Positions 50,046 through 60,611 of a stretch of DNA of 64,000 nt are shown in pieces. Made by a program: the position numbers and the translations under genes. The notes under the pieces were generated by a model. That model ran no database searches. It worked only from the letters and a program-made list of their open reading frames with translations, and was not told the DNA's origin. Origin of the DNA: Mesocentrotus franciscanus (lineage: Eukaryota; Echinodermata; Echinoidea; Camarodonta; Strongylocentrotidae); contig CP137674.1 in NCBI GenBank assembly GCA_037976565.1, forward strand, positions 3,894,784-3,958,783, written 5' to 3'. Within the stretch, counting starts at the first letter, position 1; every line of letters starts with the position of its first letter.

Positions 50046-50546
50046 CAAATCATAATTATCCATGGACACTTAATATCATGCAATCTTCTATCCTCCATGG
50101 CTTTTCGTTATTAAAATTGTCCCTGTAAGCCGGTTAGTGTTGCTCAGAAGTTCACGAAATATAGCAGCATGATTAGAATTATAAGCGGTATTGGAATAGA
50201 CACGAATATTTGTTTATGGTACATGTATTGGTATAGTAGTATCTGTATTGATGTTTGTGTTGGAAACGGATTCAACTGTTGTGACGTCTTTGAAGGTTGG
50301 GTAGGCACATTCTTTTGCTTTAAAAAAAAATTCGATGTTCGTATATGTTGCCGCTGTTGTCCTTATTGTGTGATTGCTTCTTGCTTGTGATAGAGTTTTC
50401 TTTTCCTCTTTTTTTTTTCTTGAGCAAATTACTCGTAAATTTTGAAATCTCTTTTTCATGTCAGAGTTTTTCTTTTCAGAATTGTGTCCCCCTTTAAAAA
50501 AATCATGTATCCCCTCAGTATCATGATAGAACGGGAAGAATCGGTA

Positions 50547-51178
50547 TACCCCTGAATGTCCAAGAATGCAGAAATATCATAGAATGATATTTCGTTTCAC
50601 TCCAGATATCAGTTTAAGATATTTCCAGTATAAGATAGTAAATAGGATTCTGTATTTGAACAAGCAACTGTATAGTATGAAAATAGTGAGTAATAATAAA
50701 TGTTCGTTTTGTAAAAAAGAGCTTGAAGATATTGTACATTTCTTTTATAATTGTGAAAATTGTATAAATGAAGGTTCTCGAGTACAGTTAGAGTTTAATT
50801 TAGAAAATGTAATTGTTGGTTTTGAAGACAAAAGAAACGATGCTTTAAATTGCATGGTGACTTTGATTAAGCATCAACTATTTGTACAAAAGCTTAACAA
50901 CAACATTCCAAATTTTAGTTCTTTGAAGAAGAAAATTATTCAATATTATGAAGACGAGAGATATATTCATTCTATATCTGGTATGTTTAACAATTTTTGT
51001 ACTAAGTGGCAGGCACTTCATCATTTGTTTATATGAAGAAAAAAAGGAGAGAAATGTGAAATTATTTTGTTTTATTTGAGTTAAAGTAAGACTTGATTTC
51101 ATTGAATTGTAAAATGTTTTATTTGATTTTGATTCAATAAAATAGCCTATGGAGGGCTGAAACGTTGACAAAAAAAAA
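50547..51178 (+). mobile_element. 5'-truncated LINE with target-site duplication
   Basis: An open frame enters directly from the 5' boundary and ends at TGA 51034-51036. It contains DISLRYFQYKIVNRIL then CSFCKKELEDIVHFFYNC, the zinc-knuckle-like C-terminal region of non-LTR reverse transcriptases. A 3' untranslated stretch with AATAAA (51136) and a poly(A) run (51170-51180) follows. The 11-mer AAGAATCGGTA flanks both sides (50536-50546 and 51179-51189), the mark of target-primed reverse transcription. The frame is intact, so the insertion is probably recent. Only the last ~490 bp of coding sequence are present, so it is non-functional. Confidence 0.85.
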
Positions 51179-51189
51179 AAGAATCGGTA

Positions 51190-52300
51190 AAGTGATATAG
51201 GTACAGTTGAAACGCTATTGATAACGCTTTTGGTCATTGGTGCTGGTGTTGGTATTGAAAATGATATTACAACAATCAGTATTACCATTTTTATTCGTTT
51301 TTAATTACTATTAACGTTGATTATTTGTATTGATATTGGCTTTGGTTTCCATATTAGTATATTTTGGTTTATCGAGAGATTGGAGGTAGAAATTTAGATA
51401 TTTCTTACTTATGTGTTGCCGCAATGCAAGTGTCATGTACAACATGAATTATAAGACGGCTCGGTATAAATCATCAGTAAATATATGTTACCATCACATT
51501 TTATTATCTTGCCCGTTCCCTCTGCATTCGTCTCTCTCTCTCTCTCTCTCTCCCTCTCGTGTTTGCACACCTCACCCACTCACATTATTCCTCTCGTCTC
51601 ACGCTTCCAACCTTTCTCCACAACTATCTCACCTACCCCCCATCTCGCTCTCTCACTCCCTTTTCTTCTCTGTTTTGTCTTCCCCAACCCTGGAGCATCT
51701 GATTTCATCCAAACATACAAGCAACCACCTCTAACTTAACACGAATTACGCTTCCAAATGACTGGTACGCGTCTAACTCTAAATTAATTACCTCACCCGA
51801 TCATCAGCCTGCACGGCCCCCTTGGAGCATGCCCCAAACCCCCCTCATCCGATACCTACCAAGAAATGTACCCGGGCAACTTTACCACTTACCATGCTCA
51901 ACACAAAAGATAGCTCGGGACTTTTTATATGGCTTGTGAGTTATGAGAAGGGCGTATTAAGTCATGTCAATGAGGGGGAGGGGGGTGTAGCGTGATGCTT
52001 GTAGGCCTTAAATATTATTAAGTCGACTAATGGTATTATTCAACATTGATGCAATAGCACTAAACGAATTCAAGACAAAATTTTGAGGTATCTGATGAAA
52101 GGGATATTAACAATTCCTCGATATTAAACGGATTGCCGGTTGGGGTGTCTCCTCTTCCCCCTCAGTGCACCCACTTTTAAAAATCCTGAACAGCTCCTTA
52201 GGTGAACTCTCACCTCCTCTCTTTTGTGATTAGGAAGAGTTGAACGTTGAACCGGCATGACAAGTCCACAGTTAGAGTCCCGATTGCTATACTATTAACA
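51190..52300. other. No gene seen
   Basis: Contains a (CT)n run at 51527-51560 and a C-rich stretch to 51720. No exon recognised. Confidence 0.45.
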
Positions 52301-52529
52301 TAAATACTGCGCCCACTGGTCGCCGGGTATGGGGCCAAATTGGATTTCACGAAGCGGAGCAGCAGGAAGAGGGAAGAAAAAAAAACCCAGGAGGATTTTA
52401 TCGCTTGAACACGGCTAGTTACACCGCGGGGCGTGATTGGGTATTGGTAGACACGTGACTAATTACGTCAAATAGGATTTGGAACAACCCCTACCCTCCC
52501 GCCATTTCCGTCTCCACACCCACCATCCG

Positions 52530-52539
52530 CGCTCTCCCC

Positions 52540-52570
<31 letters not shown>

Positions 52571-52590
52571 TCTCTCTGTCTCTCGATTTA
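52530..52590 (+). repeat. (CT)n/(GC)n microsatellite
   Basis: CTCTCT array with a central CGCGCGCGCG run. Confidence 0.9.
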
Positions 52591-52910
52591 TGTTATCATT
52601 ATACTCCACCTTTGATGAACTTGATATACGCGTGCTATCAACCATTAATTGTATTTCATCCTAATTTAGAGACCTCATCAGAGAGAGAACATCAGGTTAC
52701 TTTACACTGACGCGAATTTCTTTTAATGAAAGTAATTTGTTTTTGTTGGTGATGTTGCTAGAGAACCAAGTTCTTTCATGCGAGTCAAGAGTTTATCTGA
52801 GAATATACGAAATAGCTTAAATTTGATGACAGCTTCTCGTGTACCAACACGTATGGATCTTAATGAGTTCATATCTGAAGCTGATAATAAGACATGAGAC
52901 GTATTTATTA

Positions 52911-53440
52911 GATTACCATACCAATGCCAGTATCAGTTTGATTACCAATACCACTGCCATTACCATTACCATTACCAATACCACTATTACCACTACCACT
53001 TCCACTACCATTACCACTACCAATACCAAGACCACTGCCACTACCACAACCATTACCACTACCGTTATCACTATTACTACCAATAACATTAGCACTACCA
53101 CTACCACTATCAATACCAATACCACTACCACTGCCACTGTCAATACCAATGCCAATACCAATACCGATCCTAATACTAATATTAATTCTCATACTTATAC
53201 CAAAACCAATACCAATACCAAAACCAATACCAATACCAATACCAATACCAAAACCAAATCCAATCCCAAAACCAATACCAAAACCAATACCAATACCAAT
53301 ACCAATACCAATACCAATACCAATACCAATACCAATACTAATACCAAAACCAATACTAATACTTATACTATTACTAATACTAATATTAATACTAATACTA
53401 ATACAAGGCCGATACCATTACCGATAACAATACCAACATA
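52911..53440 (+). repeat. Degenerate hexanucleotide array (ACCAAT-type)
   Basis: About 88 units of a 6-bp repeat (variants ACCAAT, ACCATT, ACCACT, ACTAAT). Since 6 is a multiple of 3, several frames stay open on both strands: Thr/Asn on the plus strand (200 codons), Pro/Ile, and Gly/Ile or Leu/Val on the minus. Unit types are segregated: ACCATT and ACCACT on the left, ACCAAT in the centre, ACTAAT on the right. Confidence 0.95.
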
Positions 53441-53593
53441 ACTGCTAGCACTATTTACAACATAGCATTGAAAATGGCAATGTAAAAAGTGAAAACAAAA
53501 TTCTTCCTAGCGAAATTGAGGAAAGAAACAACGAATTACAGCCCCATGTTGTCGCAATTTCGTATTTAAACACAAGTAGAACAGCACAATTTC

Positions 53594-53700
53594 ACTTCTC
53601 TCTCTTTCTCTCTCTCTCTTTCATACACACACACACACACACATACACAAATATACACACACACACATACACAAATATACACCCACACCCACATACACAA
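53594..53700 (+). repeat. (CT)n then (CA)n microsatellite
   Basis: CT array followed by ACACAC runs interspersed with ATACACAAATA units. Confidence 0.9.
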
Positions 53701-54198
53701 ATACTCGCACATATAATATTTGTACATGTCAAACGTTTTGTTACAAAGTAAAATTGACTAAACTTGTATACATACTATAATATTGTCCAGAATTTGCCAA
53801 CTTAATACTACTCTAACCTACGTCTCACCATGCCACTCCAGCCCAATGACCAAAATTAATTTCAATTACCTAAGACCCCGGAAAACTTATTCAAGTAATC
53901 GCAAAGCAACACCCCCAGTCATGCCCATGCCGTCCATGTGATTAATGATAAATACGGGTAATCTCAGATGAGAACGATAATATATAGTGTAACAATAAAC
54001 CAAACTAGACTCAGTCACATAGAGAGTTTCATGCTTATTTAAATGGTTGGTCAGTTGGTAGCTCGTTATCGAATAATCTAATCCTGATTTGATTTGGAAC
54101 ACGTACAGGGCCAGCGGCGTCTGATTCATTATTTTTTCGGTGGGGATTTTTTTTAATTGAACTTAGAAATGGGTAGCCCCTTTCCTCACGTATAGCAT

Positions 54199-54484
54199 CG
54201 GGGGAGTGTTTCACAAAGACTAAGATCGACTTTAAGTTGGACTTAACTATGGCAGGCCGTTCGTGCCATTGTTTGCTCTCAACATTTACTGGCATTGGTC
54301 TCTCAAGTCTCAAGTGACAAATCATGGTCACATATCTACAGAATTTACATTTTTGGATAATTCATTATTGAAGGAAAAAATATTATCTAAAGATCATAAT
54401 GGTGAGAGCAACCAATGGCATGAATTGCCTGCCATAGTTAAGTCCAACTTAAAGTCGATCTTAGTCTTTGTGAAACACCCCCAG
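54199..54484. mobile_element. Foldback MITE, copy 3 of 3
   Basis: CGGGGGAGTGTTTCACAAAG to TTGTGAAACACCCCCAG, with the same arms as copies 1 and 2. Confidence 0.8.
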
Positions 54485-56310
54485 GTCATGATTTGGAAAG
54501 TAAAGACAGTATTTGGACTTTGTTAAAACATCAACTTGAATATTATATTCTTTGAATATTTTTAAGAATTCCCTCCTCTGGTTGAAATAATCCTGAATAT
54601 TTCTTTGAAATTTACGAGTAAAATCTTAATCGTTTAGAGTTTATGGCTCAGTTTAAAAGGTGAACTTTTAAAAGAAACGATGTAAATTATATGTGCGTTT
54701 CCTAAACTATGTAAACAACAAAAACATATTGACTGTGAAATCGTACATGTAAATACCATTCTTGTTATATTGCTGCATATTTATTTTCTGTGTCATGTTC
54801 TTAAGTTATAATTAAGTTCTGCTATCATGGTGTCTGTTTGTTAAATTATTTGTTTCTATCTTTGTTATTTTCGAAAGTATACAGTTTACTTTTATACAGT
54901 AGAGAACAGAATACGTTCCATAAAATAATACATTTCTGGACGGAGAAAATACGGCATGAATCATCTGCAACTTATCGACAAATTTGATTTTGTAAAAGGT
55001 TATCCCTCTTTTGTTGCCCGAAATATTTGTGGACTGATTTTGTAGTTTTTGAATGTAAATTCGCTTGAATCCCCAGTATAAACAGGATGCATGATGTTCA
55101 TCATATGAATTTGAAACAATTCGGGAAAGAATCACACTAAGAGTAAGAGGGATTTGAACCCCGGGGTTTTACGTTTGTGTTATCGCCATGGTAATACGTT
55201 CAAAGAACCTTTTAAACCTTTAAAAACGTTACAGAGCCTGCTCTCGCTGATACTGTTGGCCTGTCTCCGATTGATTTATTTACCATGACTGACTTTAAAC
55301 CAAGAGAAAATCTGACTGTCAAATATTGTCAGGTTCTCTGCTATTCTAATCCATCATCATGGGTTGAAGTAGGCTGGCAACTCTAAACGATTGTGAGGAA
55401 GTGAAATAGTAACGGAGCAAGATGGCGAGGATGCGCTGCCATTCCTCCGTGACAACAAATAGACTGATACGGTCAGAATAATAAACGTCTACTCAACGCT
55501 AGACGCCAATGTCTTAAGAACGAAGGAAGTATCTCTCTCTTCATCGTCATCCAGTTGTTTTAACTGATTGAGTGCGGGGCGTAGCATAGGGGAAGAAATG
55601 GGGGGAGGGGCAGTGTAAGAAAGATGAAATAAAAGGATGTCATTTTAAGGACAGCTATTAAATCTAGAAAGTCTATCAATAGTCTAGTAAGATGTAAAGA
55701 TGGCAAAAATGAAGGGAAGTGGAGGAGAGAGAAAGGAAGAGCATAGATAGAGAGAGAGGGGAAAAGAGAGAGAGAGAGAGAGAGATAAATTTTGTGTGTA
55801 AGTGTGGGTGTGTGTGTGTGTATGTTTAAGTTTAAGTTTAAGTTTAAGAAAGAAAGAAAGAGAGTGGGGAGATTGAAGAGCGAGAGGGGGGATGGGCGTT
55901 GGGGGAGGGCGGCGAAAAATCGCCGAAAGGGAATGGGAAATTTCTTTTAATTGGAAGGGGAAAGAATGATAACTATTCTTAATCTAACGGAAAAGGTAGA
56001 GCTAAATAAAAATGCATTCAAACTTGTGAGATATCCAATACCTCAATTACTTTCAAGATCATTGAAAGTTATTGTGTTTCCAAAGTAAACATGTTGCAAG
56101 TATTTATTATCAGAACCATTCAGGTCATCATAACAATTGTCGGCTCAAAATGGTGAAAAACCATCTCCGTTGTCGAAAACGAAACGTCTTCCGGTACCAA
56201 ATGGTGATCCGTACACAGTTCTGTATTTATTAGTAGAAGAGAGTAGAAGCATTCTTGCTGGCAGGCAACGAAGTCTGGTCCTGCAACAAATACTCCAGGC
56301 TTATTCCGTC
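54485..56310. other. No gene seen
   Basis: Includes a decayed B-box-like GGGGTTCAAATCCC (minus, near 55150-55165) without a tRNA fold, a GA-rich tract at 55720-55800, a (GTTTAA)n run at 55825-55850 and a G-rich stretch to 55910. Confidence 0.4.
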
Positions 56311-56317
56311 AAAATGT

Positions 56318-56420
56318 ATAGGGTTAGGATTATGGTTACAATTGATTTTAAGTTAGGTTTAGGGTTAGGGTTGGGGTTAGGGCTAGGTTTAGTGTTGGGT
56401 CTAGGGTTAAAGTTAGGAAT
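56318..56420 (+). repeat. Degenerate telomere-like TTAGGG tract
   Basis: Contains TTAGGGTTAGGGTTGGGGTT and further TTAGG-like units. The upstream CCGTCAAAATGTATAGGGTT matches the start of the core at 34720. Confidence 0.7.
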
Positions 56421-56833
56421 TCGGTCAGTGTACGAAAATACAAAGCATTTGTAATACATGTAGATGAGTCTTATTATCGTTCTTGATCGGTACTGGTCGG
56501 TATGTTGCTATCCATTCAACTATCAACCAATCTTATTCACTATGATATAATTAACTCTTTTCAACTCAAGGATGAATATCAAATGATGTGAGAAACACAA
56601 TGATTCTTTTCATTTTTTTTAATTTTATTTCATTTCCAGGAACATAAAAGAGTATAACAATCGCAAAGAATACAAGAAAACGAATTACAATAATAAATAC
56701 AATAATAGGAAAAAGCAATCAGCTCATGCCTGGGGATTAGCAAAAGAAACTGAGTTTTTGTAGAAGGCTCTTCGCATTAGTTGATGGTATAATACATAAC
56801 TATACACAAATATACATAAATGTACATAATTAC

Positions 56834-56837
<4 letters not shown>

Positions 56838-56874
<37 letters not shown>
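56838..56874. repeat. (AT)n microsatellite
   Basis: About 18 AT units. Confidence 0.95.
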
Positions 56875-56877
<3 letters not shown>

Positions 56878-56956
56878 CCTAACTCAATACCAAAAAGATG
56901 CAAAAGACAAATCATGAGATCATAAATATAAAACAATTATATGTTGTTCAGGACTT

Positions 56957-57120
56957 CAGGGGGGCGTTTCATGAAACAATTAGTCGGTGGTTTTCACCGA
57001 CTAATATCATTTTCACCGACAATTTTATTGTCACCGACTATTTTCCAGGCCTCTGATTGGTTAAATTTAGTCAGCGCCGACAGTTGTCGGTGGACAAATG
57101 TTGATGAAATGCCCCCCAGG
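56957..57120. mobile_element. Small TIR element
   Basis: CAGGGGGGCGTTTCATGAAA at the left and GATGAAATGCCCCCCAG at the right. Internal CACCGAC units repeat in both orientations. The C/G-run terminus resembles that of the foldback MITE family but the interior differs. Confidence 0.7.
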
Positions 57121-57987
57121 TCGTAAGAGTGAACCGATTTAAAAGATGAAAGAAGAAGAAAAAAATCTCTTATATTTGGCAAAGAAAAGCCTGAAATAAA
57201 ATAACATTATATTAAACTAAACTTGATTTGCATTGTAATTGTTTTGTTGACACCCTTTCAAATATATTTAAAATTTCAACTCAAAATGAACCCATGTGTA
57301 AGAAAATAATAGAATTAAGACCCTCGATGGACGATATAATTTAGCTTTACCACATAGCGTTGTTAATACGTGTTATTTATTCCTTAGGCCTATGCCTTTC
57401 ACTAGAAACGTCATCATCATCCATCTTCCAAATGTAAATCTATCCAAACATTTGATCATTTTGAGGTTTTTTATTGTCACAGGAAAGAAAAAACAATAAG
57501 GAATGCTTAGATTCCTACCAATCAATATGAGACGGTTTTCGGCATTTTTTCAAGCACTAAGCTGTAACAACACGGAGCACGATCGAAAGAAAAGTTCAAA
57601 ACCTCTCCCCTTCGCTCTCTCTCTTACCCTCTTGTTTATTCCTTTTCTCCCTCCCGACCGAGAAGAAAAGTGCAGTCTGTGACTCCTTGTTTCATGGACA
57701 TGCTGATGTGACTTGTGTTAATCGAGCGTGTAGCAGTCGGCATTTATACAGAAAATGTTGCTTTTGTTAGATTGTTTTCATTTGTAATTAAAGCAAACCG
57801 TAAAGAGGAGCGAGCGCATCTCTTCTTTGCCCGGCCACTGCTCAGCGGCGCTTTTTTATTTTTTCTCCGGATAGACGCGCTGCAGTGCACCGCGCCTCCA
57901 AGCGAATGGGAATTGCACACGGGCGGCGCCGCCTACATGGATGCGGTACGCTCAAAGCAAAGCCTGGTGAAGGAGGGGCAGAGTCGC

Positions 57988-57995
57988 TATATAAA
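57988..57995 (+). promoter_or_regulatory. TATA box of a candidate promoter
   Basis: TATATAAA at the end of a CpG-richer 170-bp block (about 57800-57985). It lies about 100 bp upstream of an ATG with a good splice donor at 58094-58162. No transcript evidence. Confidence 0.3.
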
Positions 57996-58093
57996 CAATT
58001 AGTTGAGAAAGAAGTGTGAGGGAAAGAGCAATGTGCGACACTTACGTGTAAATAACGAGATACTTGGAGGGGGTTGCAGAGGAGATTGTAATT

Positions 58094-58162
58094 ATGTCGG
58101 GCTTCGGATCTAGGGCCCTCGGGGACAGTCGGGTGAATTGTCAGATCGAGAAGCAAGCTCAG
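58094..58162 (+). CDS. Candidate first coding exon of an unidentified gene
   Basis: ATG followed by 22 further codons to a GTATTG donor in phase 0 (AAGCTCAG|GTATTG). The peptide begins MSGFGSRALGDSRVNCQIE, which I do not recognise. Support is the combination of a TATA box upstream at 57988, locally raised G+C content and the ATG-to-donor geometry. No second exon was identified in the remaining 5.8 kb, so if real the gene has a long first intron and continues to the right. It may equally be chance. Confidence 0.25.
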
Positions 58163-58279
58163 GTATTGTAAGCGATGTGTAGCCGGCAAACTACAATATT
58201 CATCTTCTATAGGCCTACTGGCCAAACCGAAAGAAAATGATTGATATAACGGGGTAAATAGATAAAGGGGTAGGGGAAA

Positions 58280-58318
<39 letters not shown>

Positions 58319-58440
58319 TAAATATAGACAACATTAGAAACATAGAGAGAGAGAGGGAGTAAATGGGAAACAAGATAAGAAAGACAGAGAGAGACAGAGA
58401 GAGAGAGAGAGAGCTGGGATCTGGGGGGGGGGGGCAGATA
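58280..58440. repeat. (GA)n microsatellite with G-run
   Basis: Two (GA)n blocks separated by a short unique piece, ending in a G-run at about 58423-58434. Minus-strand frames are Ser/Leu artefacts. Confidence 0.9.
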
Positions 58441-58994
58441 GATAGATGGGTGGAGATTAAAAAAATATATCGGCAAGATGGGTTGTCCTTAATAGACCCG
58501 TGAAACGATACGACTAAGAGAAAAGCGAACAACAACGATAAAGATGATGTTGGCAGTTACGAATACGACATTGAAAGTAACAATGTCGGACCTGAAATAC
58601 AGATATACATATCATTTTAACAACTAAGAATCAGTATTTGTCTTTTGAAGTTTCACAAAAAATTGACATCAAATTATACAACTATATCCTTCGGCACTTC
58701 ACTACACAACAATACAAAACAAAATGATAAAATACCTGTGACAAACACGGTGGAAGGTTTAAATTTTAAAAAAAATCACCCCTTTTTTCAGTCAGTCCTC
58801 TGCTCATGCGCATAATTAATATTAACATACATGAATATGTATTAGGTTCGTAACAGAAGATATACACACGTCACGAAAGTTAAGAAGGTAGAGAAATTGG
58901 AAGAAGGACTGAACTGGACGGCATAGGCCTACATCATCCTGGTCATTGCTGGATGACGAGGATGGCACTAACGAGGATGACGACATTATATAGC

Positions 58995-59135
58995 CCTGTT
59001 TCATAAAACTTGTTATCAATAACAACTGCCACAGATCTATGACAAATCTGCTCATAGCCAATCAAATGCAAGGATTTCAGTAGCTTATAACAATTCTCGT
59101 CACCTTTTTATTGATAACAAGTTTTGTGAAACAGG
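58995..59135. mobile_element. Small TIR element, 28-bp arms
   Basis: CCTGTTTCATAAAACTTGTT at the left; TGATAACAAGTTTTGTGAAA then CAGG at the right. Near-perfect 28-bp inverted termini enclose 141 bp. Confidence 0.8.
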
Positions 59136-59334
59136 ACTCAGATATTAATCCATTGCCTACTGGTATCGAGTGGTCCTGCATTAGGATTCGGAAGTCAACG
59201 AGTTTACAGTCGGTGAAAGGTAGGTACAGATGTAATGAATATAAGGCAAGAGAGAAAGGGTTAGATGATTATGATTAAAGTGATAAAGACATCAGAGTTG
59301 GGGGATCAAATAGATCAGGTGTGTATATAATAAT

Positions 59335-59530
59335 AATAATAATAGTTAGTTCTTATATAGCGCTTTTCAGGACCGAAGGCCCTCTCAAAGCGCTTTACAG
59401 ATACATATTATATTATTACCCCGGTCATCGGATTCAGGCTTACCCGCACACAATGTATGCACATTCTCCACTCCCTGGGGAGCATTCCAGCCAGGCGTCA
59501 TTTTTACAAGCGCACACTTATATAAGGCTA
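59335..59530 (-). mobile_element. SINE tail and body, head missing
   Basis: (AAT)n, then TATAGCGCTTTTCAGGACC, AAGCGCTTTACAGATACAT, CATCGGATTCAGGCTTACCC and CTGGGGAGCATTCCAGCC, matching the low-coordinate part of 34186-34530. The tRNA-like head is absent. Confidence 0.7.
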
Positions 59531-59713
59531 CTAGGAAATAGAGAAATAGAGAAATAACTGAATGAAGAAATAGAGAAATGGGGGAATAGAAAAATAACTA
59601 CATGTATATGACGAAATTGAGAAATAGATAAATAGAGACGTATAGAGAAATGGAGATGGAGAAATAGAGAAAAATGAGAAATAGTAAAAGAGAGCGGAGT
59701 GGGATGGGAGGGC

Positions 59714-59715
<2 letters not shown>

Positions 59716-59746
<31 letters not shown>
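59716..59746. repeat. (GA)n microsatellite
   Basis: About 15 AG units within a purine-rich, GAAATA-repeat region (59530-59750). Confidence 0.9.
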
Positions 59747-59747
<1 letters not shown>

Positions 59748-60383
59748 AAGGAGTGGAGTTTGAGGGGATGAGGGTGGGAAAGGAGAAGGGATTGAAATAG
59801 CGGAATTATTGTGTGAGGGGTAATGAAGGAACTAATAATGAGCTTATATCCAGGGTCTTCTGAAGCCGTAGATCAATCTTGTTAGCATGTTAGAAAAAAA
59901 GTTTAATTAGATTAAATTAAATATCCCGCACCTTCTCGGAACTGATTTCCTCCTTTTTAAAAAAATTTTTTTTTACTTCTCTTCCTCTGATAATTATATT
60001 TGTTCATTCTTAAACAAAACTATCAAACCAAGTTATTTCGATTTTTTTTCAAATTTAACTGTCTCAAAGAAAAAAGATTTTATTTTCAAAAAACCTGTAT
60101 TCAATAATTATGATTCTTTTCTCTTAAGGAGAAAGAAGAAGTTTCCGGTAGGAAAATCAGGTTTGAAACGCGCATGCCATTTTGGGCATATACAGAATGA
60201 GATATATTTCAATTGATTGATGTCCCCATTTGATTCTTGAATAGAATTTATGAAAAAAATGAATGAAAGAATTAATGAGTATATAAATAAATGGATGAAT
60301 AAATAAATAAACAGATAGAAAAGCATTTTTTTTTTAAATCATAAAAACAAATATAAGGACCCAAATTACTAAAATATGTGTGC

Positions 60384-60611
60384 ACTGCAAGTTCGTTGTG
60401 TAACGTTGTGTAACGACTTTACACAACATTGGGTGGTTCACTCCTTACAAGGGGTTGTGTTAAGTTGTGTAAAAAAAATTACACAACAAATTCCTGCAAA
60501 TTCGTTGTGTAAAGTTGTGTGATTTTCTTTTTTACACAACTTAACACAAGGAGTGTAAGGAGTGAACCACCCAATGTTGTGTAAAGTCGTTACACAACGA
60601 ATTTGCAGTGT
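60384..60611. mobile_element. Near-perfect palindromic foldback element
   Basis: CACTGCAAGTTCGTTGTGTA at the left and TTACACAACGAATTTGCAGTG (reverse order) at the right. The arms run about 100 bp each, with TTGTGTAA modules and the shared GGGTGGTTCACTCCTTAC / GTAAGGAGTGAACCACCC block. The left arm has an extra 10-bp TTGTGTAACG duplication. No coding capacity. Confidence 0.85.

Noticed and set aside
52839..53441. 200-codon Thr/Asn-rich protein
   Set aside because: Product of the hexanucleotide array; no start context, splice structure or non-repeat domain.
55140..55215. tRNA gene from the GGGGTTCAAATCCC motif (minus)
   Set aside because: No A-box at the required distance and no cloverleaf; likely SINE remnant or chance.
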